This document shows positions 9,293 to 17,492 of a stretch of 64,000 bases of DNA, in pieces. Source of the DNA: Bacteroidota bacterium. Its GTDB lineage: Bacteria > Bacteroidota > Bacteroidia > Bacteroidales > VadinHA17. The notes beneath the pieces were generated by a model. It was given only the letters and a program-made list of their open reading frames with translations, was not told where the DNA came from and ran no database searches. Position 1 is the first letter of the stretch. Every line of letters begins with the position of its first letter. Made by a program: the position numbers and the translations under genes. The DNA lies in NCBI GenBank assembly GCA_029547705.1, contig JAKPOU010000055.1, forward strand, positions 156,351 through 220,350, given 5' to 3'.

Positions 9293-10363
9293 ATGGAGAG
9301 AGAGCTTAGACTGATGAAAGGGAATGAGGCGGTTGCCGAAGCGGCGATACGTGCGGGAACTGACGGTTATTTCGGGTATCCCATCACTCCCCAGAGCGAG
9401 ATAGTGGAATATCTGATGGAGGCAAATCCCGCTGAAACGACGGGAATGGTTGTTCTTCAGGCTGAAAGCGAGATTGCTGCAATAAACATGGTATACGGCG
9501 GTGCCGGCTGCGGGAAAAAGGTTATGACAACATCTTCCTCGCCCGGAATAAGCCTGATGCAGGAAGGAATCACCTATATCGCCGGTGCAGAGCTGCCCTG
9601 CCTTATTGTGAACATAGTCAGGGGCGGTCCCGGACTCGGAACGATTCAGCCGGCACAGTCAGACTATTTCCAGGCGGTAAAGGGCGGGGGACACGGGGAT
9701 TATCACCTGATAGTGCTTGCTCCTGCATCGGTTCAGGAAATGGCCGATTTTGTGGAACTGGGATTCGAACTTGCCTTCAGGTACCGGAATCCGGTGATGA
9801 TGCTTTCCGATGGCGCGCTAGGACAGATGATGGAGAAGGTATATCTCAACCCTCAGAAGGAAAGATCCGGAATATCACCTGACTGGGCTACCACGGGAAA
9901 ACCCCCGGGAAGGGAAAGGAATATCATTACTTCACTGGAACTGGATTCCGCGAAGCAGGAATTGTTCAACCTGAAGCTCATCGAAAAATACAATGAAATA
10001 CGCGAAAAGGAAGTGAGATTTGAGGAATATCAGTGTGAGGATGCTGAATATCTGTTTGTCGCTTACGGAACAAGCGCCAGGATCTGCCAGAAATCAGTAC
10101 AGCTCGCACGTAATGAGGGAATAAGGGCAGGGCTTCTCCGGCCGGTCACTCTTTTCCCCTTCCCCGAAAAGCAGATCAGCAGGCTGGCAGAAAAGGTGAA
10201 AATAATTCTGTCAGTGGAAATGAGTGCGGGTCAGATGATTGAAGATGTTATACTGGCCGTTGGGGGAAAGGTGCCGGTGTTTCATTTCGGCAGAATGGGA
10301 GGAATGGTACAGACACCCGAAGAGGTGCTGGATTTTTTGAAGTTAAAAATAAAGGAGGCTTAG
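9293..10363 (+). CDS. 2-oxoacid:ferredoxin oxidoreductase alpha subunit (VorB/KorA-like)
   Basis: 356 residues. The opening block LMKGNEAVAEAAIRAG followed by GYPITPQSEI is the hallmark of alpha subunits of VOR, KOR and related enzymes; TSSSPGISLMQEG and GGPGLGTIQPAQSDYFQA belong to the pyrimidine-binding domain; the second domain starts near YLFVAYGTSARI. Together with the beta subunit it forms the thiamine-diphosphate site that converts a 2-oxoacid and CoA to acyl-CoA, CO2 and reduced ferredoxin. Its form is that of enzymes annotated as 3-methyl-2-oxobutanoate (branched-chain) or phenylpyruvate oxidoreductases in gut Bacteroidota. Specificity is therefore uncertain between branched-chain and aromatic 2-oxoacids; the PaaK and ACT neighbours favour aromatic. 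Confidence 0.9.
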   Translation: MERELRLMKGNEAVAEAAIRAGTDGYFGYPITPQSEIVEYLMEANPAETTGMVVLQAESEIAAINMVYGGAGCGKKVMTTSSSPGISLMQEGITYIAGAELPCLIVNIVRGGPGLGTIQPAQSDYFQAVKGGGHGDYHLIVLAPASVQEMADFVELGFELAFRYRNPVMMLSDGALGQMMEKVYLNPQKERSGISPDWATTGKPPGRERNIITSLELDSAKQELFNLKLIEKYNEIREKEVRFEEYQCEDAEYLFVAYGTSARICQKSVQLARNEGIRAGLLRPVTLFPFPEKQISRLAEKVKIILSVEMSAGQMIEDVILAVGGKVPVFHFGRMGGMVQTPEEVLDFLKLKIKEA

Positions 10364-10366
10364 GAA

Positions 10367-11176
10367 ATGGCAGAAGTAACAGGAATAAAGGATTATATCA
10401 GGCCTGAAAATCTCGTATACAGCAAAACCCGGCTTATGACGGACAATGTTCTTCATTACTGTCCGGGATGCGGTCACAGCACGGCACACAGGATACTGGC
10501 CGAAATCATTGATGAGGAAGGGCTTCAGCAGGATGCAATAGGCATTTCCCCGGTGGGATGCTCTGTGTTTCTGTATAATTACATTGATATTGACTGGCAG
10601 GAAGCGGCTCACGGAAGGGCTCCGGCACTTGCAACTGCAATCAAGAGACTGTGCCCGGACAAGTTTGTGTTTACCTACCAGGGCGACGGTGACCTTGCTG
10701 CAATAGGAACCTCCGAAACAATACATTCCTGCAACAGGGGAGAGAATTTTCTCATTATCTTCATAAACAACGGGATATATGGCATGACCGGCGGACAGAT
10801 GGCACCCACCACAATTCCCGGAATGAAATCATCCACTTCACCTTACGGAAGGGATACAGTGCGGATGGGATTTCCGCTGAAAATAACTGATATTGTTGCA
10901 ACACTCCCGGGTACTTATTATGTAAGCCGGCAAAGTGTTCACACAGCGCTTAATGTAAGAAGGGCTAAGCGGGCTCTGAAAAAGGCTGTTCAGTATCAAA
11001 GCCTTAACAGGGGAACCTGTTTTGTTGAAATAGTATCAAACTGTCCGGCAGGCTGGAAAATGACACCGGTTGAAGCAAATAAATGGCTTGAGGAAAACAT
11101 GCTCCCCTACTATCCCCTCGGAGACCTCAAGGTCCCGCAGCCGGAAAAGGATCTGAATCCCGGCAGCACGGACTGA
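10367..11176 (+). CDS. 2-oxoacid:ferredoxin oxidoreductase beta subunit (TPP-binding)
   Basis: 269 residues. The thiamine-diphosphate/Mg motif is GDGDLAAIG followed by the INNGIYGMTGGQ block near residues 107-145, and the N-terminal YCPGCGHST segment is the conserved start of KorB/VorA subunits. It begins three bases after the alpha stop. It contributes the diphosphate half of the active site in the alpha-beta interface. Confidence 0.92.
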   Translation: MAEVTGIKDYIRPENLVYSKTRLMTDNVLHYCPGCGHSTAHRILAEIIDEEGLQQDAIGISPVGCSVFLYNYIDIDWQEAAHGRAPALATAIKRLCPDKFVFTYQGDGDLAAIGTSETIHSCNRGENFLIIFINNGIYGMTGGQMAPTTIPGMKSSTSPYGRDTVRMGFPLKITDIVATLPGTYYVSRQSVHTALNVRRAKRALKKAVQYQSLNRGTCFVEIVSNCPAGWKMTPVEANKWLEENMLPYYPLGDLKVPQPEKDLNPGSTD

Positions 11177-11189
11177 CGGAATAAATTGG

Positions 11190-11219
11190 CTGAAAGGATA
11201 AATAGACTGAAAGGATAAA
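11190..11219 (+). repeat. Duplicated 13-base segment just before the gamma-subunit start
   Basis: CTGAAAGGATAAA occurs at 11190-11202 and again at 11207-11219, period 17, the second copy ending immediately before the ATG at 11220. Each copy carries AAAGGA, the nearest thing to a Shine-Dalgarno site here, but only a spacing of five bases separates it from the ATG in the second copy. It looks like a small tandem duplication of the ribosome-landing region. Confidence 0.6.
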
Positions 11220-11765
11220 ATGACAGAAGAGATAATAATTGCAGGTTTTGGCGGACAGGGAATCCTGTCAATGGGAAAGATCATGGCTTATTCCGGGGTA
11301 ATGCAGGATATGGAAGTAAGCTGGATGCCTTCCTATGGCCCGGAAATGAGGGGTGGCACGGCAAATGTTACAGTGATTCTGAGTGATGAAAAAATAAGTT
11401 CACCCATCCTCCGGCAGTTTGATACGGCAATCATTCTGAATCAGCAGTCTCTCGACAAGTTTGAGGATTCCGTAAAGAAAGGCGGAATCCTTATTTACGA
11501 CAGTCATGGGATAGTCCGTCATCCTGAGCGAACGGATATTTCCCTCTATTGTATCAGCGCGGTTGAGGAGGCAGCGAAAATGAATAATCCGAGAACCTTC
11601 AACATGATTGTTCTTGGTGCTTATCTGAGGATCAGACCTGTTCTGACTCTGGAAAATGTTGTAAAGGGTCTGGGAAAATCACTGCCGGAAAGATACCATT
11701 ACCTCATTCCGGATAATGAAAAAGCACTCAGGAGGGGAATGGAAATAATCGGTCCGGCAAGCTGA
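11220..11765 (+). CDS. 2-oxoacid:ferredoxin oxidoreductase gamma subunit
   Basis: 181 residues beginning with the IIIAGFGGQGILSMGK motif of gamma subunits, followed by SWMPSYGPEMRGGTANV, which lines the CoA-binding region in this family. Last gene of the operon; it converges on nadD with only 8 bases between stops. The complete four-subunit set means the enzyme is likely functional. Confidence 0.92.
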   Translation: MTEEIIIAGFGGQGILSMGKIMAYSGVMQDMEVSWMPSYGPEMRGGTANVTVILSDEKISSPILRQFDTAIILNQQSLDKFEDSVKKGGILIYDSHGIVRHPERTDISLYCISAVEEAAKMNNPRTFNMIVLGAYLRIRPVLTLENVVKGLGKSLPERYHYLIPDNEKALRRGMEIIGPAS

Positions 11766-11773
11766 TAATCTCA

Positions 11774-12370
11774 TTATTTCCTGTAGAATCCCATTTCATC
11801 TATATATTTCCATACCGCTGCCGGCATGAAATATGACATGTCCTTGCCCTGTCTGATCCCCTTTCTGATAAATGTTCCCGAAATGTCCATCAGGGGTGCC
11901 CTGACGTGGCGGACCGCTGCCCTGGACATCAGGGTGTCAAGTGCAGGGGAATGGGGTTTCCCGGATCCGGGCCGCGGATAAACATATATTTCATATCTTT
12001 TTACCAGTTCTGCTGCATTTTTCCATTTGTCAAGAGTATGCAGATTGTCCTCACCCATCACCAGGCAAAAATTGTGATTCTGATATTTTTCCTCAAGATA
12101 GGCCAGTGTATGGATGGTGTAGGAGGGCAGGGGCAGGCGGAATTCAATATCTGATGCTTTCATCCTGTAGTTCCTGCCAATACCCAGGTTTACCATGTGA
12201 AGCCGCTGGTAATTATCAAGAAGGCTTCCTTTTTTTTTCAGGGGATTCTGGGGACTGACAACAAACCAGATTTCTTCAATGGGAGTAAATTCGGTCATAT
12301 AGCCCGCGATTACGATATGACCGATATGGATGGGGTTGAATGATCCGAAATAGAGTCCGATTTTACTCAT
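11774..12370 (-). CDS. nadD: Nicotinate-nucleotide adenylyltransferase
   Basis: Transfers AMP from ATP to nicotinate mononucleotide in NAD synthesis. The product starts MSKIGLYFGSFNPIHIGH, the nucleotidyltransferase motif (GSFNPIHxGH) at its usual place, and ends with DISGTFIRKGIRQG, the second nucleotide-binding signature (SxTxIR-like). About 198 residues, normal length. The ATG at 12370 overlaps the gmk stop by 8 bases; an ATG at 12382 would add four residues and fits the family less well. It is the last gene of a yicC-gmk-nadD operon, a gene order common in Bacteroidota. Confidence 0.93.
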   Translation of the reverse strand: MSKIGLYFGSFNPIHIGHIVIAGYMTEFTPIEEIWFVVSPQNPLKKKGSLLDNYQRLHMVNLGIGRNYRMKASDIEFRLPLPSYTIHTLAYLEEKYQNHNFCLVMGEDNLHTLDKWKNAAELVKRYEIYVYPRPGSGKPHSPALDTLMSRAAVRHVRAPLMDISGTFIRKGIRQGKDMSYFMPAAVWKYIDEMGFYRK

Positions 12371-12953
12371 CCTGTCTTTCAATGAAATTTTTTATAATGG
12401 TATAGATTTCCTTCTGAGCCTGTTCCAGTATGTCGTTGACCACAGTGTAATCAAACAGTCCGGCAAGCTTCATTTCTTCAAGAGCTTTTTCAAGCCTCAT
12501 TTTTATTTTTTCCGGGGAATCGGTTCCCCTGCCGGTAAGCCTTTTTTCCAGCTCCTCCACCGATGGAGGCCTAATAAAAACCGACAATGACTTATTGCCA
12601 AAAATGTTTTTAAGATTTATTCCTCCTTTTACATCAACATCGAAGAGGACATTTTTTCCTTTTCTGAAAATCCTTTCAATCTCTTCCCTGGGTGTTCCAT
12701 AGTACTGGTTCCTGTATACTTCCTCCCATTCAATAAAATCTCCCCTCCTGATTCTTTTCCTGAATTCCCTGACGGTGATGAAATGGTAATGACTCCCGTT
12801 TTTTTCACTGCCTCTTGGTTCCCTGGTAGTTGCCGAAACAGAAAATTCCAGGTCAAGTTCCGGGCGGTCCATAAGAAAGTTTACAAGAGTGCTTTTTCCT
12901 GCGCCCGAGGGGGCTGAAATGATTATCAGTCTGCCGTTCATTGAACTGTCCAC
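12363..12953 (-). CDS. gmk: Guanylate kinase
   Basis: Phosphorylates GMP to GDP. The P-loop SAPSGAGKST is at residues 14-23, with the GMP-binding region TTREPRGSEKNGSHYHF and the EWEEVYRNQYYGT block following. 196 residues, normal. The first ATG is 6 bases after the yicC stop; a second ATG four codons on (12941) gives the more typical short N-terminus MNGRLIIIS and is equally possible. It overlaps nadD at its 3' end. Confidence 0.95.
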   Translation of the reverse strand: MDSSMNGRLIIISAPSGAGKSTLVNFLMDRPELDLEFSVSATTREPRGSEKNGSHYHFITVREFRKRIRRGDFIEWEEVYRNQYYGTPREEIERIFRKGKNVLFDVDVKGGINLKNIFGNKSLSVFIRPPSVEELEKRLTGRGTDSPEKIKMRLEKALEEMKLAGLFDYTVVNDILEQAQKEIYTIIKNFIERQDE

Positions 12954-12959
12954 GGAATC

Positions 12960-13835
12960 TCAGAGTATGTTAAGTGTCTGTTCCTTTATTTTTTCAAGGT
13001 CGTCCTTCATCATCACCACCAGTTTCTGGATTTTTGAATCATTTGCCTTGGAGCCGATGGTATTGATTTCCCGGCCTATTTCCTGTGCTATGAAATTCAG
13101 TATTTTTCCGTTGGGCGGCGGTGTTTCAATCTTTTCAATAAAATATTCGCAATGATTCCTCAGTCTTACCTTCTCTTCATTGATGTCGAGTTTTTCCAGA
13201 TAAAAAAGTATCTCCTGTTCAAACCTGTTCCCGTCGATATTTTCTCCGCCCACATTTTCCTCAAGAAGCCTGTGCAGCCTTTCCCTTATTCTCTCAATTC
13301 TGTTTCCCTCATATCTTCCTATCTCGTCGAGGAGGGAGATTATCCTGCCTATACACAGTCTGAGATCAGATTCAATTGATCTGCCTTCTTCCGTCCTGAA
13401 AGTATCGAGTTGCTGAAGCGATTCATCAAGTTTTTCCAGTACCTCGTTCCACTCTTCTACGGGCAGTTCCGTTTTTTCTGTTTTCAGGGATTCCGGGAAT
13501 TTCAGTACAGCCGACAGCAGGTCCATACCCGGTTCAATGCCGAGTTCTCCGGATATTTCCCTGATCTGGGTGTAATAGGATCTTACCACAGCTTTGTTGA
13601 TCAGCGGAACTGATTCAGCATCCGTTATATCGAAAGATATTACCAGATCAATTTTCCCCCTGTCAAGCAGCCTGCTTATACGGTTGCGTATTTCACTTTC
13701 TTTTTCCCTGTACAGCCATGGCAATCGTGTATTCAGATCGAATTGCCTGGAATTAAGTGATTTCAGTTCTATTAATACCTTCTTTCCGGGAATTTCCGCT
13801 ACGGCTTTCCCGTAGCCTGTCATGGATTTTATCAT
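12960..13835 (-). CDS. YicC/YloC family endoribonuclease
   Basis: 291 residues starting MIKSMTGYGKA, the strongly conserved N-terminus of YicC/YloC proteins, and ending with the FIAQEIGREINTIGSKAND block typical of the C-terminal DUF1732 domain. E. coli YicC is an RNase linked to small-RNA decay. First gene of the yicC-gmk-nadD operon. A TAnnTTTG element (minus strand, 13869-13862) lies about 30 bases upstream and could be the -7 element, but I see no clear -33 partner. Confidence 0.93.
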   Translation of the reverse strand: MIKSMTGYGKAVAEIPGKKVLIELKSLNSRQFDLNTRLPWLYREKESEIRNRISRLLDRGKIDLVISFDITDAESVPLINKAVVRSYYTQIREISGELGIEPGMDLLSAVLKFPESLKTEKTELPVEEWNEVLEKLDESLQQLDTFRTEEGRSIESDLRLCIGRIISLLDEIGRYEGNRIERIRERLHRLLEENVGGENIDGNRFEQEILFYLEKLDINEEKVRLRNHCEYFIEKIETPPPNGKILNFIAQEIGREINTIGSKANDSKIQKLVVMMKDDLEKIKEQTLNIL

Positions 13836-13905
13836 CTCTGGCAGGGATTGGTTTTAAATGGCAAAAATATGCAAAAGGATTCAGACTGGCTGCATTCCGT
13901 TAAAA

Positions 13906-15282
13906 TCAGGCCACTTCCAGCTCAAGGGTGAAATAGCGGAGGATGGGCTCTTCCTTTATGATCCTGTATCCCTTGTTTATTGCTCCTTTTCTGTTGAATA
14001 CATTTTTCACGACAGCCGCTACATATGACATATGGTTGTCTGTATAAACCCTCCGGGGGATAGCCAGCCTGACAAATTCATTTGCAGGATAACGGTTTTC
14101 ACGTGTTAGCGGATTCCGGTCAGCCAGCAGGGTGCCCACTTCGCTTCCTCTTACACCGCCTTCAATAAATATTTCACAGACAAGCACCTGTGCGGGAAAT
14201 TCTTCTTTTGGCACAAGCGGAAGGAATCTGTCCACATCAATGAAAATTGCATGTCCGCCGAAAGGTTCCACAACCGGGATTCCGTATTCCTTAAGCTTTG
14301 AACCAAGAAATGCCGTCTGGTTTATTCTTGATCTGATGAAATCTGTATTCGTGCCTTCATACAGTCCGCGTGCCAGGGCATTCATGTCGCGCCCGCTCAT
14401 TCCCCCGGTGTGGATCAGTCCTTCATGTACCATGTTGAACCTGACAGCTTCATGATACAAGGTCTCATCCCTGAATGCGGTAAATCCGCCAGTGTTGGAG
14501 ATGGCATCTTCCTGTGCGCTCATTGTCATTGCATCCGCATGGGAAAACATTTCAAGCAGAATCTCCCTGATACTTTTATCGGCATACCCGGCTTCCCTGG
14601 TTTTGATGAACCAGGCATTTTCGGCAAACCTCGACGAGTTGAGGATTAGTTTTACACCATATTTATATGATAGTTCACGGATATTTCTGATATTTTCCAT
14701 GCTTACCGGCTGGCCTCCGGTCGAATTGTTGGTAACAGACAGGATGATACAGGGAATTCTTTCCCTGGAATTGTTGCTGAGAATGTCATCCAGCCTTCCC
14801 AGGTCCAGGTTTCCCTTAAATGGATGATATGCATAAAGATCATTTGATTCCCTGATGGTGCAGTCGACCGGAATTGCCTTCCTGTACTCAATGAGTGCCC
14901 TTGATGTGTCGAAAAGTGAATTGCAGGGGACAATATCGCCCTCTTTAAGCATTGCGGAAAAAAGAATACTGTCGGCAATCCGGCCCTGGTAGGTTGGTAT
15001 GATCCTTTGGAATCCGGTAATGTCGTAGATTGCCTGCCGGAGGTTATCAAATGATGAGGTGCCGGCATAACTTTCATCTCCTGTGAACAGGGCTGACCAT
15101 TGCCTGTCGCTCATGGCACCGGATCCGGTATCAGAGACAAGATCAATGGTTACCTGTTCGGATTTCAGATTGAAAACGTTGAATGAAGCATCCCTTATCC
15201 ATTTTTCCCTTTCTTCTCTGGAGCTTGTGTATACAGGCTCCGTCATTTTTATCTTGTAGGGCTCAAATAATGGTAATTTCAT
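13906..15282 (-). CDS. Tryptophanase/tyrosine phenol-lyase homologue lacking the PLP lysine
   Basis: 458 residues, full length for TnaA/Tpl. Family blocks are intact: SDTGSGAMSDRQW, GDESYAG, PTYQGRIAD, NNSTGGQPVSMENI, RFAENAWFI, LAIPRRVYT. Two essential cofactor residues are not. At the site of the Schiff-base lysine (E. coli TnaA K270, motif MSAKKDA) the sequence reads MSAQEDA with equal spacing to the following Gly-Gly, so the lysine is Glu258 (GAA, 14511-14509). The aspartate that holds the pyridine nitrogen (D223 in TnaA) is Asn215 (AAC, 14640-14638). The neighbouring Arg218 is kept. Without the lysine no internal aldimine can form, so ordinary PLP lyase chemistry is unlikely; a pseudoenzyme, regulatory partner or new chemistry are the options. 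No frameshift or stop is present, which argues against simple decay. Paralogue of the gene at 2104-3570. Confidence 0.87.
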   Translation of the reverse strand: MKLPLFEPYKIKMTEPVYTSSREEREKWIRDASFNVFNLKSEQVTIDLVSDTGSGAMSDRQWSALFTGDESYAGTSSFDNLRQAIYDITGFQRIIPTYQGRIADSILFSAMLKEGDIVPCNSLFDTSRALIEYRKAIPVDCTIRESNDLYAYHPFKGNLDLGRLDDILSNNSRERIPCIILSVTNNSTGGQPVSMENIRNIRELSYKYGVKLILNSSRFAENAWFIKTREAGYADKSIREILLEMFSHADAMTMSAQEDAISNTGGFTAFRDETLYHEAVRFNMVHEGLIHTGGMSGRDMNALARGLYEGTNTDFIRSRINQTAFLGSKLKEYGIPVVEPFGGHAIFIDVDRFLPLVPKEEFPAQVLVCEIFIEGGVRGSEVGTLLADRNPLTRENRYPANEFVRLAIPRRVYTDNHMSYVAAVVKNVFNRKGAINKGYRIIKEEPILRYFTLELEVA

Positions 15283-15536
15283 AATTACAGATGATACAAA
15301 ATAATAACTAACCGTAGAGTCAAAATACTCCCCTGCAGCCAGCTATTGGATTTGTATAATTATGAGGAATTCCCTTATAAAATATAACCGGTTAAATTAC
15401 CGTTATCTGTTTGCCTTATGATCCGGAAGGTAATTTACCGTTATAAGAAAAGTCCATTTTTCTGGGATCATCAGACAGGTAAAATTATAAATATTTTATA
15501 ATATATTCAACGAAAAAAATTAGAGTTTTAATTATA

Positions 15537-17447
15537 ATGAGTTTAAAAAATTTAAAATATCTGGGATTAATATTTATTTCATTACTTGCCTATAATGCTT
15601 ATTCTCAGGATAAAACACAGACTGACAGTCTGAAAAGGGCAATGACAGACGGTCAGGCAGTGGAAATGGCTGACAGTTCCGGAGTGGAAACAGCCGACAG
15701 CTCCGGCGTGGAGCTGATCGACAATCCCGGAAAGATTGTGATTGATTCGCTGAAAAGGAAGGGAATAATACTCAGTGACCAGAAAGAAATGCCGGAAATA
15801 GTACTTTCTGCTGAACAGGCAGTAAAATTCCTTCAGGAACGCAGCATGCCGGGATACTGGAAAAATCCTGATGATCCTCTGAGGGCTGCAATCCGTCAGC
15901 TGGTATTCAAAGCCATCAATCCTCCCTGGGATTCCGCGGAACTGTTCATCTCAAAATACCCTTTTGACTCCCTGAATGTTTCGTGGGATAAATTTTATGT
16001 CTGGAAGCCCGTCAGAATGAAGATTCCTGCCATCTCTCCCCCTCCTTTGCCCACAGTTGCCGATACGATGGCACTGCCAGTAATCCCGGTCTGGGATTAT
16101 CCCCCCGACACGGCCCGGATCATTGATATTAAAATCCCTGAGTTTCCGGAACGATCAGTACGCAGGGCATATTTAAAGGATACTGTCATATACGTGGTTG
16201 CAGATACTTTGCGGGAAGTGGTTCCGGATTATCCCGGATTCCCGTTTACGCATTACGATGCACCATTCCAGGGTGATTCTCTAAGGACAGCAGTAAGAAC
16301 ACTCAGCAGTTACATTCAGGCAAAGGATTCAAGCATAGTCTATTTCACTGGTCTCGGGGATGTTATAACTCCGGTCTGGCTCAATTCCCGTTCAGGGATG
16401 ATGCACCGGTACTGGCTGAAGACTGATCTGAATGATTCGGTAACGGTATGGATTGGCTCACAGGACAGAAATACCATTGGTCTTTACCTTGAGACGGGCG
16501 TGAGTTTTGCCAGGCCCGTGAGACAGGGTTATCAGTCAACAGCAAGAATCGAATTGCAGGAGATAGACAAATCCACATTGCTTGCAGTAAAAAAAATCAT
16601 CACAAAACCTCTCCGCTGGAAGTATCACACCGAAACTTCATTTGCCCTGAACCAGGCTGCACTTTCAAACTGGGTAAAGGGAGGGGAAAGCAATATATCA
16701 ACATCCATTGATATTACCGGGTATGCCGACTATACAAACAAGCCATACAACATCACATCCAATAATTTTGCCCGTATCAAGTATGGTCTGGTTGCTTCGG
16801 GCGATAAAGGGGTAAGAAAGAACCTCGACCTGCTGGAAACCAATTCCAAGATCAACCACAAGGCTTTCGGGAAGTTTGATTTCAGCGGGATACTTTTGTT
16901 TAAAACGCAGATAGCCAAGGGATATAATTATCCCAATGATTCGGTGCCGGTGTCGAAATTTCTTAACCCGGGAATTCTTACACTCGGTGTGGGACTTGAT
17001 TATAAACCGGATAAAAATACTTCCCTCAACTTTTCACCGGTATCCTACAAGGGTACTTATGTGCCGGATACGGCAAATATTGACCAGACTAAATACGGTA
17101 TTGCAGCAAACCGGAGATCAAAGAATGAGTTCGGGGCCAGCTTCATGATAAGCAATGTATATAAACTGACTCCAACCATTGCGCTGACAAACAGGCTTCA
17201 GCTCTTTACCAATTATATTAATAATCCGCAGAATATTGATATAGACTGGGAAATGATAGTTACGGCCAAACTCAACTGGTTTACCGATGTAAGGCTCAAC
17301 ACCCATCTTATATTTGATGATGATACAAAGACAGCTGTTTATGACAAGGATAACAAGCCGGTGATGGGACCGGATAATCAGATTAAGAAAACTGCCCGGG
17401 TCCAGTTCAAGCAGTTACTGGGTTTTTCCTTTATATTCAGGTTTTAA
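15537..17447 (+). CDS. DUF3078-type outer-membrane protein
   Basis: 636 residues. Signal peptide (about 1-23, ending NAYSQ), then a low-complexity stretch in which ADSSGVE occurs twice, a proline-rich segment near 165-205, and from about residue 360 a beta-strand-rich region beginning WKYHTETSFALNQAALSNWVKGG. That block is the start of the DUF3078 domain of Bacteroidota, thought to form an outer-membrane beta-barrel; the last residue is Phe, as in barrel proteins. Function is unknown. It has its own AT-rich upstream region (15283-15536), in which a 10-base TTACCGTTAT occurs twice about 39 bases apart. Confidence 0.8.
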   Translation: MSLKNLKYLGLIFISLLAYNAYSQDKTQTDSLKRAMTDGQAVEMADSSGVETADSSGVELIDNPGKIVIDSLKRKGIILSDQKEMPEIVLSAEQAVKFLQERSMPGYWKNPDDPLRAAIRQLVFKAINPPWDSAELFISKYPFDSLNVSWDKFYVWKPVRMKIPAISPPPLPTVADTMALPVIPVWDYPPDTARIIDIKIPEFPERSVRRAYLKDTVIYVVADTLREVVPDYPGFPFTHYDAPFQGDSLRTAVRTLSSYIQAKDSSIVYFTGLGDVITPVWLNSRSGMMHRYWLKTDLNDSVTVWIGSQDRNTIGLYLETGVSFARPVRQGYQSTARIELQEIDKSTLLAVKKIITKPLRWKYHTETSFALNQAALSNWVKGGESNISTSIDITGYADYTNKPYNITSNNFARIKYGLVASGDKGVRKNLDLLETNSKINHKAFGKFDFSGILLFKTQIAKGYNYPNDSVPVSKFLNPGILTLGVGLDYKPDKNTSLNFSPVSYKGTYVPDTANIDQTKYGIAANRRSKNEFGASFMISNVYKLTPTIALTNRLQLFTNYINNPQNIDIDWEMIVTAKLNWFTDVRLNTHLIFDDDTKTAVYDKDNKPVMGPDNQIKKTARVQFKQLLGFSFIFRF

Positions 17448-17492
17448 TCTGTTGAGGCTTTAATTTGTTCAGATTTTGATCTTTTTCAGGTT

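Noticed and set aside
15397..15445. TTACCGTTAT pair upstream of the DUF3078 gene as an operator
   Set aside because: Only two short copies in AT-rich DNA; could be chance and no regulator gene is adjacent.
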